DNA of 43,049 bases from Opitutaceae bacterium (GTDB lineage: Bacteria; Verrucomicrobiota; Verrucomicrobiia; Opitutales; Opitutaceae), in NCBI GenBank assembly GCA_028284235.1, contig JANQSC010000046.1:1-43049 (forward strand). The letters are read 5' to 3'. The notes under the pieces were generated by a model. It made no database searches. It was not told the origin of the DNA and saw only the letters and a list, made by a program, of their open reading frames with translations. The position numbers and the translations under genes are program-made. Positions 9,783-17,401 of the stretch are shown here, piece after piece. How positions within the stretch are numbered: position 1 is the first letter of the stretch; every line of letters begins with the position of its first letter.

Positions 9783-11285
9783 ATGTTTAAAATCAATTTC
9801 TCAGTATCAATGCCCATGAATCTTAAGATCCCATTTCTGATTGCATCACTTGTTGCTTTCGCGAACACTGTTGTCGCATCCCAGCCGAATATCGTTTTCA
9901 TTTTGGCGGACGATATGGGTTATGGGGATATCCAGGCGTTGAATACGAAGTCGACGATCCCAACGCCGAATCTGGATCGACTGGTCGACGAAGGGATGAC
10001 CTTCACGGACGGGCATTCGCCGTCGGCCGTGTGCACGCCGACCCGTTACGGCCTCTTAACGGGTCGCTACTGCTGGCGGAGTTCGCTGACGCGCGGCGTG
10101 CTCAATGGATACGGGGCGCCGCTCATCGAAACGACTCGCGACACGGTCGCGTCGGCTTTGAGGAGAGAGGGGTATGCAACTGCGGTGATTGGCAAGTGGC
10201 ATCTCGGCTTGGGCTTCCAGAAAACCGACGGGGAGTGGGACTGGTCCAAGAAACTAGACTACTCTCCGGTGGACATTGGTTTCGACTATTCATATGTCAT
10301 ACCCGCTTCACTGGATTTTCCGCCTTACGTGTACGTCGAAGGGCGCGAGATCACGGGAAAACCGAATCGAGTTCAACTGGCCCAGTCGTTTCCCGCGTTC
10401 TTGCGTAAAGGGGAGCTAGGATCGGACTTTTCCATTGTCGATTGTCTCGATCATCTGACGGACAAGAGTTCGGATTACATCGTGGAGCATGCGAAAGGAG
10501 GAAAACCGTTTTTCCTCTATTTCCCGTTAACCGCTCCTCACAAGCCCGCTTTGCCGCATCCGCGCTTCGTTGGAAAAAGCGGGCTCGGCCCCTACGGCGA
10601 CTTCGTGATTCAAGTCGACGAAACGGTAGGGAAAATTCTGGATACAATCGACGAGGCGGGAATTACTGAGAACACCTTGGTCATCTATACGAGCGACAAT
10701 GGCTCCTACATGTATCGCTATCAAGATGCGAGTAAACCGGATCATGTCGCCGATCATTCCGTGCAAGGCTACTACGAGGGAAACCATACGGCGAATGGCG
10801 TATTGCGGGGGACGAAGGCCGATATTTGGGAGGCGGGGCACCGCGTTCCCTTTTTGGCTCGCTGGCCGGCGAAAGTGAAGGCCGGCAGCGCGACGGATCG
10901 TACGATCACGCATACCGATTTCTTTGCGACCGCGGTATCCATCGCGGGCGGACAACTACCGAACGCGCGTGAGGCGGCTCAAGACAGTTTCGATTTCTCG
11001 CCGTTGCTCTTCGGAAAGGAGAAAGGCTGGAAGCGGGCGCCGGTGATCCATCATTCGGGAGGGGCTATGTTCGCGATACGCTCGGGCGAATGGAAGCTGA
11101 TTCTCGGCAATGGCTCGGGTGGCCGGGAGGCGCCGCGCGGCAAGCGTTTCGAGCGTCCGTGGCAGCTCTTCAATCTCGAGAACGACCTGAGCGAGCGCAC
11201 CGATGTTTACCGGCAGTTTCCGGAGGTCGCGCAGCGCTTGGAGACGCAGGCGCTGGAGATCATGAGCAACGGACGAAGCCGGTAG
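9783..11285 (+). CDS. Exported sulfatase (CTPTR type)
   Basis: A 500-residue type I sulfatase. PNIVFILADDMGYGDIQ gives the metal site. C84 in CTPTRYGLLTGRY is the formylglycine cysteine. IGKWHLGLGF, YTSDNGSYMYR and DIWEAGHRVPFLARWPAKV are typical of the N-acetylgalactosamine-6/arylsulfatase A-like branch. Signal peptide: the ATG at 9783 has AAGGAG only 2 bp away, which is tight. An internal ATG at 9816 would give a cleaner signal sequence (MNLKIPFLIASLVAFANTVVA), so the start is uncertain. It converges with the propeller protein gene; a long palindrome separates them. Confidence 0.92.
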   Translation: MFKINFSVSMPMNLKIPFLIASLVAFANTVVASQPNIVFILADDMGYGDIQALNTKSTIPTPNLDRLVDEGMTFTDGHSPSAVCTPTRYGLLTGRYCWRSSLTRGVLNGYGAPLIETTRDTVASALRREGYATAVIGKWHLGLGFQKTDGEWDWSKKLDYSPVDIGFDYSYVIPASLDFPPYVYVEGREITGKPNRVQLAQSFPAFLRKGELGSDFSIVDCLDHLTDKSSDYIVEHAKGGKPFFLYFPLTAPHKPALPHPRFVGKSGLGPYGDFVIQVDETVGKILDTIDEAGITENTLVIYTSDNGSYMYRYQDASKPDHVADHSVQGYYEGNHTANGVLRGTKADIWEAGHRVPFLARWPAKVKAGSATDRTITHTDFFATAVSIAGGQLPNAREAAQDSFDFSPLLFGKEKGWKRAPVIHHSGGAMFAIRSGEWKLILGNGSGGREAPRGKRFERPWQLFNLENDLSERTDVYRQFPEVAQRLETQALEIMSNGRSR

Positions 11286-11302
11286 TTGGCTGGGCGCTTT
11301 GA

Positions 11303-11344
11303 AAATAGGACCTATAGGACTTATAAGACCTATAGGTCCTATTT
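11303..11344. terminator. 16-bp-stem palindrome built of 9-mers, bidirectional terminator candidate
   Basis: The arms AAATAGGACCTATAGG (11303-11318) and CCTATAGGTCCTATTT (11329-11344) are perfect complements around a 10-base loop. The segment also reads as near-tandem 9-mers GGACCTATA, GGACTTATA, AGACCTATA, GGTCCTATT. It sits between convergent genes and contains the TAG stop of the minus-strand propeller gene. Confidence 0.7.
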
Positions 11345-13066
11345 GCGCGAGCCTTTCGGCAATCGAAACGCGGCCATTTCGCGATCGTTTCGGACGAGAA
11401 GGACATTGTCCACGAGGACCGGATGGTTCCAGGTTTTGCCTTCGATCGCGGGGATGCGGGCCAGCTCTTCGAAGGCGTCTGGTTTTGCGGATACGAGGGC
11501 CAGTTCGCCGGTTTCCGATAGGATGATCAGGAGCTCTTGGTCTTCGAGAAACAGGAGCTGTCCGCTTCCGTAGCGAGCGCCCTTCCATTGACGGTCGCCG
11601 GTGGCGACATCGGCGCAGATCACGTTGCTGCCGTCGAATCCGTAGAGGTGTTCCCCGTGAACGACAAAGTCGCTGAAGTACGGTTTGACGCGATTGGTGT
11701 TCCACTTTTCAACGACGTTCCATTCGCCTCCCTCGCGGGCGACTTTGAAACGAGCGAGGCCAGATCGTTCGCCGCGACTGACAAGAATGTCGCCGTCGGA
11801 GGTGACGGCAGGCTGCACGATGCGCGAGCCTCCGGGCCACGGCTTCTCCCAAAGCAGCGCGCCGTCGCTTGCGGATACACTGGTGACTCCGGATCGACTT
11901 GCGAGGAGGATTTGGGCGACACCGTCGATTGTGAGCAAGTGGGGCGAGCTGTATCCATCTCCGCCTTCAGGCCCGACCCAGAGCGAGTAGCCGGTTTCGC
12001 GGTCGTACGCGGCGAGTGTGCCCGCGGTGGCGACTACGACTTTGTTGTCGACGACGAGAGGCGAGCCGGCGAATCCCCATCCGGGAATGGCGGCTCCGGT
12101 ATCGTCCGCCGCGTTGCGCGTCCAGAGTAGGGCGCCGGTCGAGGCGTCGAGCGCGTTGAGAATGCCCGTTGCCCCGAGCGTGTAGAGTTGGCTGTCGCTG
12201 AGCGTGGGTGTTCCGCGCGGGCCGGCGCCGGCATTGGCTTCCCAGAATCGGGCGTCGTCCTCGTGTTTCCAGACGAGAGCGCCGGTTTGCAGGTTGTAGC
12301 ACGATACGGTTTCCGATTCGCCGCGTTGCTCCTGCGTGAATACGAGATTGCCCTGGACGGCGAAAGAGGACCAACCGGGTCCGACCGGTTGACGCCACAG
12401 TTCCAGTGGAGGGCTCGCCTTCCAATCCGCGGCGATCGTCGCGTTCTTCAGTTTGCTGTTTCGATCCGTTCCTCTGAATCCGGGCCAGAATGATGTGTTT
12501 GAAAGGTCGCTGGAGTCGTTTGGTTGACCTGTAGAGCCGGTCGCCTCGCTCGATACCAGTCGATCTTCGGCGGTTTCCGACCAGCGCCAGGCGAAGTCGT
12601 TGCGCATCTCGCTGTCGAATCCGTCGGTCCGCAAGAGCGTCCAGACAAACGTGGCGACAACGATGCTAGCGGCCATCGATGCTCGGCGAGCAGGCCTTTC
12701 CCAGTTCCGAGTCGCTACTGCCCAAACGACAAAGATGCTGGCGAGGAGCGGGATCGCGTAAATGCCGTACATCATGCCCATCATACCCGTTCCGATCGAC
12801 TCGTGCAGCATTTGCGTCGCGATTGCCATGGAAAGAGCGACAATTCCAACCGCCGTTAGCCGGTCCGACCAGGGCGCTCGGCTCAGAAACAACCACCAAA
12901 GCCCGATGAGGAATCCGCAGAGCACGGAGCCCATGACGCCGTATTGTAAAAGGTTCGCGTCGATGGCCGGCGCGATGAAGCGGCCAATAACTAGGAGAAT
13001 GAAAAGGGCGATCCCCGGCCAGAGCCGGAGCGGCTTCTGCGAAGCGGACGGTTGGGAAGTGCTCAT
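11339..13066 (-). CDS. Membrane-anchored PQQ-type beta-propeller protein
   Basis: A 575-residue protein. The first 150 residues contain four or five hydrophobic segments (for example WPGIALFILLVIGRFIA, YGVMGSVLCGFLIGLWWLF and YGIYAIPLLASIFVVW). The rest is a PQQ-like (outer membrane protein assembly BamB-type) propeller with blades such as YNLQTGALVWKHEDD, LDASTGALLWTRNAADD, SASDGALLWEKPWPGG and ADVATGDRQWKG. The WPGFRGTDRNS entry to the propeller is common in Planctomycetes and Verrucomicrobiota proteins annotated PQQ-binding-like. No catalytic residues for a quinoprotein dehydrogenase are evident, so an enzymatic role is doubtful. Its stop codon lies inside the palindrome at 11303-11344. 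Confidence 0.82.
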   Translation of the reverse strand: MSTSQPSASQKPLRLWPGIALFILLVIGRFIAPAIDANLLQYGVMGSVLCGFLIGLWWLFLSRAPWSDRLTAVGIVALSMAIATQMLHESIGTGMMGMMYGIYAIPLLASIFVVWAVATRNWERPARRASMAASIVVATFVWTLLRTDGFDSEMRNDFAWRWSETAEDRLVSSEATGSTGQPNDSSDLSNTSFWPGFRGTDRNSKLKNATIAADWKASPPLELWRQPVGPGWSSFAVQGNLVFTQEQRGESETVSCYNLQTGALVWKHEDDARFWEANAGAGPRGTPTLSDSQLYTLGATGILNALDASTGALLWTRNAADDTGAAIPGWGFAGSPLVVDNKVVVATAGTLAAYDRETGYSLWVGPEGGDGYSSPHLLTIDGVAQILLASRSGVTSVSASDGALLWEKPWPGGSRIVQPAVTSDGDILVSRGERSGLARFKVAREGGEWNVVEKWNTNRVKPYFSDFVVHGEHLYGFDGSNVICADVATGDRQWKGARYGSGQLLFLEDQELLIILSETGELALVSAKPDAFEELARIPAIEGKTWNHPVLVDNVLLVRNDREMAAFRLPKGSRK

Positions 13067-13143
13067 GATCTGTGTATGATCAAGAGTACACGGGCGGGTG
13101 GTTCGAGGTTACTCAAATTTGCCTCGCTCTGCTAGACACTCTC

Positions 13144-13749
13144 TTAAGGTTGGGATGTGGCCCCTGGGACGCGCTCAGAGGGATTGACAATAATGCTCTT
13201 CGTCCCGTCGGCCGCTCCAAAGTCCTCAGGCCCCCAATCGCCATCAGGACCTTTGGGATAATCGGTGATCGCGTACACGCTGTCGCTCCGGGAAGATTCG
13301 ACTTCGGGCACGTTTTCAAATTCCAGCAGGTCGCGTAGATCGGAGGTCTTGATCGGGTCGATTTTCAGATCGCCCCATCGAAAGAGTACGATGGCGGTAA
13401 GCATTCCGTCGTGGGCGACATGGAGTTCTCTCGGAATCGATAGGGAGTCGATGTCGGAGATCGGAATCCTGACGACCTCGTCTTTGCGAGCCGTGTTCAA
13501 ATTGCCTTTGACCAACACTAACTCGGAATCGGTCAGGCCAACGAGCGCGGTCGATTGGGGAACTTCTTGGGATGCGCCAACGGGGAAGGACGCGAAATAG
13601 CAATGAGAGAGAAAACGAAACTCGGACTCGTCCGCCCCGAAGATCGACTGGATGGGATCGCGGTTCTCGCTCGTGTTGAGCGGAGGGGTCACGCACCCTC
13701 CTAGGAGGGTCGCGGCGAGACCGACAAGGGCGACGAGTGGGGGTTTCAT
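13144..13749 (-). CDS. Putative lipoprotein, unknown function
   Basis: A 201-residue protein with a lipoprotein signal (MKPPLVALVGLAATLLGGC, lipobox LGGC), so it is probably membrane-anchored outside the cytoplasm. The body (ALVGLTDSELVLVKGNLN, VVRIPISDIDSLSIP) has the look of a small PH-like beta domain that reports on a stored value, but I do not recognise the family. It lies 77 bp upstream of the propeller gene on the same strand and may be independent. It is divergent from the lyase-like gene; the 129-bp gap between them should hold both promoters. Confidence 0.75.
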   Translation of the reverse strand: MKPPLVALVGLAATLLGGCVTPPLNTSENRDPIQSIFGADESEFRFLSHCYFASFPVGASQEVPQSTALVGLTDSELVLVKGNLNTARKDEVVRIPISDIDSLSIPRELHVAHDGMLTAIVLFRWGDLKIDPIKTSDLRDLLEFENVPEVESSRSDSVYAITDYPKGPDGDWGPEDFGAADGTKSIIVNPSERVPGATSQP

Positions 13750-13878
13750 GGCGTTGGAGTCAGTGTTTCGAAAGAGTCAGTATAAACCCTAGCTCTTTAA
13801 GGTTCCCTTGCAAGTTTGGATTGCGCGGCTTCATATACGATGGAGCTTGTTTCTGACTTTGATAAACTATCCAGAGAG

Positions 13879-14667
13879 ATGAAGACGATCCTATCAGTCG
13901 CGATTACGGCAGCGCTTTTTCTTGCCCAGTCTTGGGCGGAGCAATCCGACGATGAGCGTGTTCTTTTGACAGAGGACTTCGATCGGAGCGCCGACGAGGG
14001 GCTAGCGGGCGCTCTGCTAGCTCATCGCCATATTCGCTTAGCTTCGAGCGCTGGGACGGATGGTTCGGATGCGATTCGGGTTGCCTATGTGGGGTACGAG
14101 CGAGGCAGCGAGCGGGTCACCGCGCGGTATCCACTGGGAGTAAACGTGGCGCAGGCGACGCTTGCGTTCGATGTCCGATTCGACGTGGACTTCCAGTGGG
14201 TGAAAGGTGGAAAGCTCCATGGTTTGGGTCCCAAGCGCCCGATAACGGGCGGTCGGGAGCGTATCCCGGAAGGCTGGAGCGCTCGCGTTACATTTAAGCC
14301 GGACGGGCATTGCGCCTCGTATCTATATGATCAGGACAAGGACAGAACGTACGGAGTGGGACAGACGTCGAACGGGCCCGTTTTCGAAGCGGGTAAATGG
14401 CACCGCGTTTCGCTGCAGGTGTCTCTGAACGATCCCGGCGAGTCGAATGGACATGCTCGGATCTCAGTCGACGGGAAGCCTGTGGTCGAAACGCGGAATG
14501 TCGTTTTCCGAGAAGCGGGCGGGGAGGACACACTCATCCAGCAATTCCTTTTCAGCACGTTTCACGGCGGCCACGAGCCCCATTGGGCCCCGGTGGACGC
14601 CGATGGAAACTTCAAGACTGTATACGCTTATTTTGACAATTTCGTGGTGACGGGAAGCGATCGCTAA
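13879..14667 (+). CDS. Exported polysaccharide lyase-like protein (PL14 type)
   Basis: A 262-residue protein with signal peptide MKTILSVAITAALFLAQSWA. The body fits the PL14-like jelly-roll: LAFDVRFDVDFQWVKGGKLHGL, GWSARVTFKPDG, YLYDQDKDRTYG, GKWHRVSLQVSLNDPG, GHARISVDGKPV, FLFSTFHGGHEPHW and YAYFDNFVV. Characterised members cleave alginate or other uronic-acid polymers by beta-elimination (family knowledge). Here W-x-K-G-G-K-L-H-G-L has His where many members have Pro. I chose the ATG at 13879 for the signal peptide and the AGAGAG just upstream; a start at 13816 would put an odd 21-residue leader first. It probably acts on a uronic-acid polysaccharide outside the cytoplasm. Confidence 0.78.
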   Translation: MKTILSVAITAALFLAQSWAEQSDDERVLLTEDFDRSADEGLAGALLAHRHIRLASSAGTDGSDAIRVAYVGYERGSERVTARYPLGVNVAQATLAFDVRFDVDFQWVKGGKLHGLGPKRPITGGRERIPEGWSARVTFKPDGHCASYLYDQDKDRTYGVGQTSNGPVFEAGKWHRVSLQVSLNDPGESNGHARISVDGKPVVETRNVVFREAGGEDTLIQQFLFSTFHGGHEPHWAPVDADGNFKTVYAYFDNFVVTGSDR

Positions 14668-14704
14668 GGCGTGTTTAAATCAGGCAACATTCTAGATTCG
14701 TATT

Positions 14705-14932
14705 GTGGAAGATAAAGAGCAGAAAGGACCTTTCGTTGAAAGCGCTCAAGAAGCCGTATTTTCGTTTTTAGCGGGCGCGTTCGTTGGGTTTTGCGTGATT
14801 ATTCTGACGTATTGGGTGAAGTCTATTTCGATACATTGGGGAGCGGTTGCACTCGGTACCATTGGTATGGGGGTCTTGTCGGTGGTTTTTGGAAAGACGT
14901 TTTGGAAGGTGATCTTCAACCTTCTCCCTTAG
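14705..14932 (+). CDS. Small two-helix membrane protein, unknown
   Basis: A 75-residue protein with GTG start. Two hydrophobic helices are visible, AVFSFLAGAFVGFCVIILTYWV and WGAVALGTIGMGVLSVVFGKTFW, with a charged N-terminus (MEDKEQKGPF). No family is recognised. It lies 37 bp after the lyase-like gene and before vapB. Codon use looks normal, so it is probably real. No Shine-Dalgarno was seen. Confidence 0.55.
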   Translation: MEDKEQKGPFVESAQEAVFSFLAGAFVGFCVIILTYWVKSISIHWGAVALGTIGMGVLSVVFGKTFWKVIFNLLP

Positions 14933-14982
14933 TCGACATTACATTGCGAGACTTCAAAGGGTGATTGACTGAACGCGCGTTT

Positions 14983-15000
14983 TGTGCGAAGGTTCGCACA
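14983..15000 (+). promoter_or_regulatory. Perfect 8-bp palindrome over the vapB start, likely operator or RBS-masking hairpin
   Basis: TGTGCGAA-GG-TTCGCACA ends on the A of the vapB ATG. The Shine-Dalgarno-like GAAGG lies inside it. VapBC complexes usually bind palindromes at their own promoter (family knowledge). Alternatively the RNA hairpin could limit translation. Confidence 0.5.
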
Positions 15001-15200
15001 TGGCGACCAACATCGAGTTGAACGAAAAACTCCTTTCCAAGGCGATGAAGCTCGGAGGGATGCGTACAAAGAAAGAGGCCGTGAACGAGGCTCTTTCCGA
15101 GTATGTGCAACGGAGAGAGCAGCTCAAGGTGCTCGATTTCTTTGGAACGATTGAGGAAGACCCGAGCTTCGACTACAAGAAGCAGAGAAACGTGAAGTGA
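15000..15200 (+). CDS. vapB: VapB-type antitoxin
   Basis: A 66-residue protein, MATNIELNEKLLSKAMKLGG then MRTKKEAVNEALSEYVQRRE. It has an N-terminal ribbon-helix-helix DNA-binding part (beta strand TNIELNEKLL, then two helices) and a C-terminal tail (LDFFGTIEEDPSFDY) expected to wrap the toxin. This matches the DUF2191/VapB pattern. It should neutralise the PIN toxin encoded next and repress the pair. The gene ends in GTGA overlapping the toxin start, the usual translational coupling. The ATG at 15000 is preferred over a TTG at 14982, which lies within the palindrome. Confidence 0.85.
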   Translation: MATNIELNEKLLSKAMKLGGMRTKKEAVNEALSEYVQRREQLKVLDFFGTIEEDPSFDYKKQRNVK

Positions 15201-15607
15201 ACGTTCTGGTCGATACCGATGTCTGGTCGGAAGCGCTCCGAAAGAAAAAGGGAGCGAAATCAGATTACGTTTCCGAGCTAGTCAACTTGATTCAAGAGGG
15301 CCGTCTTGAGATGATCGGACCGATTCGAATGGAAGTCCTTTCTGGAATTAGAGAACCGAAAACGTTTGAGGCCTTTTCGAAAAGACTGTCGGCATTCCCG
15401 GACCGACCCATGGATAGTAGCGTGTACGTTATGGCCGCGAGGTTCTTGAATCTCTGTAGGAGTAGAGGCATCCAAGGTTCGAATACGGATTTTCAGATTT
15501 GTGCTTGCTCGGTTCAGTGGGGAGTTCCGATCCTGTCAAAAGACAAGGACTATCAGCGATATATAAAGTACATTCCGATCGAGCTGGCTCAGCCCAGAAA
15601 CGGGTAG
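15197..15607 (+). CDS. vapC: VapC toxin, PIN-domain ribonuclease
   Basis: A 136-residue PIN domain that overlaps vapB by 4 bp (GTG start). Acidic metal-binding residues are visible at D6 and D8 (VDTDVW), E46 (MEVLSGI), D98 (SNTDFQICA) and D116 or D118 (LSKDKDYQ), the standard VapC quartet, so the nuclease is probably intact. VapC toxins cut specific RNAs, often initiator tRNA or the sarcin-ricin loop; the target here is unknown. The pair sits between the lyase-like region and the LsrF operon, where it may stabilise the chromosomal region or be a passenger. Confidence 0.88.
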   Translation: MNVLVDTDVWSEALRKKKGAKSDYVSELVNLIQEGRLEMIGPIRMEVLSGIREPKTFEAFSKRLSAFPDRPMDSSVYVMAARFLNLCRSRGIQGSNTDFQICACSVQWGVPILSKDKDYQRYIKYIPIELAQPRNG

Positions 15608-15626
15608 TGGAATCGAGCGAAATTGA

Positions 15627-15653
15627 AAAGGCCGGACCTTTCGGTCCGACCTT
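15627..15653 (-). terminator. Terminator between vapC and lsrF-like gene
   Basis: GGCCGGACC-tttc-GGTCCGACC gives a 9-bp stem with one wobble. Read on the minus strand it ends in CCTTTTC, a fair U-run for the minus-strand operon. It is much weaker for the plus strand. Confidence 0.7.
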
Positions 15654-15681
15654 AGTAGGGGTATAAAAACTGTGGTTTTGA

Positions 15682-16557
15682 CTAGCCGTTCTTGAGCTCG
15701 TTGAAGAGCTCGAGGGCTTCGGTCGGTTTGAGTCCGTCGTGAACGACGCCCGCGACGGCTTTGATCATGGCGAGCGGGGCTTCGGACTGGAATACGTTGC
15801 GCCCCATGTCGACTCCGGCGGCGCCGCATTGGATGGCGTTGTAGGCGAGCTCGAGGGCCTCGATTTCGGGCAGCTTCTTGCCGCCGGCGATGACCACCGG
15901 CACGGGAGTCGCAGCGACGACGTTTTCGAAGCCTTCGGTGTAGTAGGTCTTGACGATGCTGGCGCCATTTTCAGCGCAGACGCGGGCGGCGAGTCCGAAG
16001 TAGCGGGAGTCGCGAGCCATGTCCTTGCCGACGGCGGTCACGCCCATGACCGGGATGCTGTACTTTTGTCCGATATCGACGAGACGACTGATGTTGGCGA
16101 CGGTCGAGGCTTCCGTGGCGGCGTCCCCGACGGCGATCATCGCCGCCATGGCGGAGGCGTTCATGCTGATCGCTTCCGTTTCGTCGATGAGCACGTTGTG
16201 GTTCATCTCGGTGAGGATGGTCGTGCCGGTGTCGGTGCGGAGGCAAATGGGTTTTGTATTGTCCGCGGGGATACAGGAACGGATCATGCCGCGGGTGCCC
16301 ATGAGGCAGTCTGCGTGCTCGGCGAGGGGAGCGATGTTGAGATCGATCCGCTCCAGTCCGGAAGTGGGTCCCATGAGGAAGCCGTGGTCGAACGCGAGCA
16401 TGACCGTGCGGCCGGATTTGCGGTTGAATATGCGCGACATGCGGTTTTTGACGCCCCAGTCCGTGCTGTTCATACCTTTCAGGTAGAACGCGCTGGTGTC
16501 CGCGGGCGTGTTGAGACCGAAGTTGTCGCCGTCTCTGATATCGTCTAGATCTGCCAT
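15682..16557 (-). CDS. lsrF: LsrF-family class I aldolase/thiolase
   Basis: A 291-residue protein, the same length as E. coli LsrF as I recall it, and starting MADLDDIRDG like it. FDHGFLMGPTSGLERIDLNIAPL, GVTAVGKDMARDSRYF, VIAGGKKLPE and GVDMGRN are family signatures. K203 (SIVKTYYTEGFE) is the Schiff-base lysine position. LsrF splits 3-hydroxy-5-phosphooxypentane-2,4-dione with CoA into DHAP and acetyl-CoA in autoinducer-2 breakdown. No lsrACDB, lsrK or lsrR is near; instead DhaK, DhaL and an SDR precede it, so another phosphorylated ketose or diketone is the more likely substrate. It is last in the minus-strand set and followed by the terminator at 15.63 kb. Confidence 0.9.
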   Translation of the reverse strand: MADLDDIRDGDNFGLNTPADTSAFYLKGMNSTDWGVKNRMSRIFNRKSGRTVMLAFDHGFLMGPTSGLERIDLNIAPLAEHADCLMGTRGMIRSCIPADNTKPICLRTDTGTTILTEMNHNVLIDETEAISMNASAMAAMIAVGDAATEASTVANISRLVDIGQKYSIPVMGVTAVGKDMARDSRYFGLAARVCAENGASIVKTYYTEGFENVVAATPVPVVIAGGKKLPEIEALELAYNAIQCGAAGVDMGRNVFQSEAPLAMIKAVAGVVHDGLKPTEALELFNELKNG

Positions 16558-16613
16558 TGTATTTTAAAGGTGTTTAGGTTTTTAGGAATTAGGTGTTTAG
16601 GAAAGGGTGAATT

Positions 16614-16684
16614 TGCCCACAGATTACGCAGATTGTCTCAGATGTTTTGAATGAATCTGTGTCGATCTGCGTAATCTGTGGGCA
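16614..16684. repeat. Inverted repeat of CACAGATTACGCAGAT type
   Basis: TGCCCACAGATTACGCAGAT (16614-16633) has a perfect complement at 16665-16684 around a 31-base loop. This motif class recurs between genes in many bacterial genomes. A second member is at 18423-18527. A separate GTGTTTAGG direct repeat precedes it at 16570-16602. Confidence 0.75.
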
Positions 16685-16697
16685 GTTAATGTCGGCG

Positions 16698-17333
16698 CTA
16701 CTGGTTCACGTATTCGCTGGCGGTGGTGAACATTATGGATACGGAAACGGCGCCGGGATCGGGGTGGCCGATGGATTTCTCGCCGAGCGTTTTTGCGCGG
16801 CCCATGGTGGCGATCATTTCTTTGGTCGCCTCCATTCCAGCGACTGCTCCGGCCGCGACGTCGGCGATGGCTTCGGGCAGTGGTTTGCCGGCGCTGGCGA
16901 CGGCGGCTTCTTGGGCGGTGGCGAGGGCGTCGACCATGGTCTTGTCGCCCCGCTTGGCCCCGCCGAGATTGGTGACGCCTTCGAGGGCGGCGGTGGTGAA
17001 GGTAGAGAGGCAGGCGGAATCGAAAGTGTCCGCATCGCCGAGGGCGGTTCCGCCGTTTTGGTAGAGCATCCCCATGACGGCTCCGGAGGCTCCACCCATG
17101 GTGCTCATGAGCGTTATTCCCGTCGTGGAGAACACTTGTCCGACGGTGGCGGGTTCGAGGGCTTCGACTTGGGCTTTGGCGGCGGTGAATCCGCGTTGCA
17201 TGCCGAGCCCGTGGTCGCCGTCGCCGAGGCGACGGTCGGCTTCGGAGAGAAGCTCTTCGCTGGCGATGATCTTGTCGGCGATGGCGATTACCATCTCTTT
17301 GACTTCGTTGGGACTGAGGCTCTCTTTGCTCAT
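16698..17333 (-). CDS. dhaL: Dihydroxyacetone kinase-type subunit DhaL
   Basis: A 211-residue all-helical DhaL protein. DRRLGDGDHGLGM carries the three nucleotide-magnesium aspartates (D33, D38, D40). GGASGAVMG, GDKTMVDAL and GRAKTLGEKSIGHPDPGAVSVS are the expected nucleotide-pocket motifs. DhaL holds ADP or ATP and phosphorylates the ketose bound covalently in DhaK. No DhaM or PTS gene is in the window, so whether the phosphate comes from ATP or from PEP via a distant DhaM cannot be settled. Substrates of related DhaK/DhaL kinases include tetruloses such as erythrulose (family knowledge). The gene lies 68 bp after dhaK, with a short repeat in between. Confidence 0.9.
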   Translation of the reverse strand: MSKESLSPNEVKEMVIAIADKIIASEELLSEADRRLGDGDHGLGMQRGFTAAKAQVEALEPATVGQVFSTTGITLMSTMGGASGAVMGMLYQNGGTALGDADTFDSACLSTFTTAALEGVTNLGGAKRGDKTMVDALATAQEAAVASAGKPLPEAIADVAAGAVAGMEATKEMIATMGRAKTLGEKSIGHPDPGAVSVSIMFTTASEYVNQ

Positions 17334-17358
17334 GGATGAAACGGGGTTTGGTTGAAAT

Positions 17359-17383
17359 GGCCGCTCGGAGATCGGCCGCTACC
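17359..17383. repeat. GGCCGC...GGCCGCTACC repeat, copy 1
   Basis: GGCCGCTCGGAGATCGGCCG followed by CTACC, in the dhaK-dhaL gap. Nearly the same sequence occurs at 41461-41485 in the glcE-glcF gap (22 of 25 or better by eye), so it is a dispersed short repeat. Confidence 0.7.
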
Positions 17384-17401
17384 ATTTGATTTGGCGAATG
17401 C

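Noticed and set aside
13801-13850. Sigma-70 promoter upstream of the lyase-like gene (TTGCAA ... TATACG)
   Set aside because: Spacing of about 20 bp is too wide and the -35 match is poor; not strong enough to annotate.
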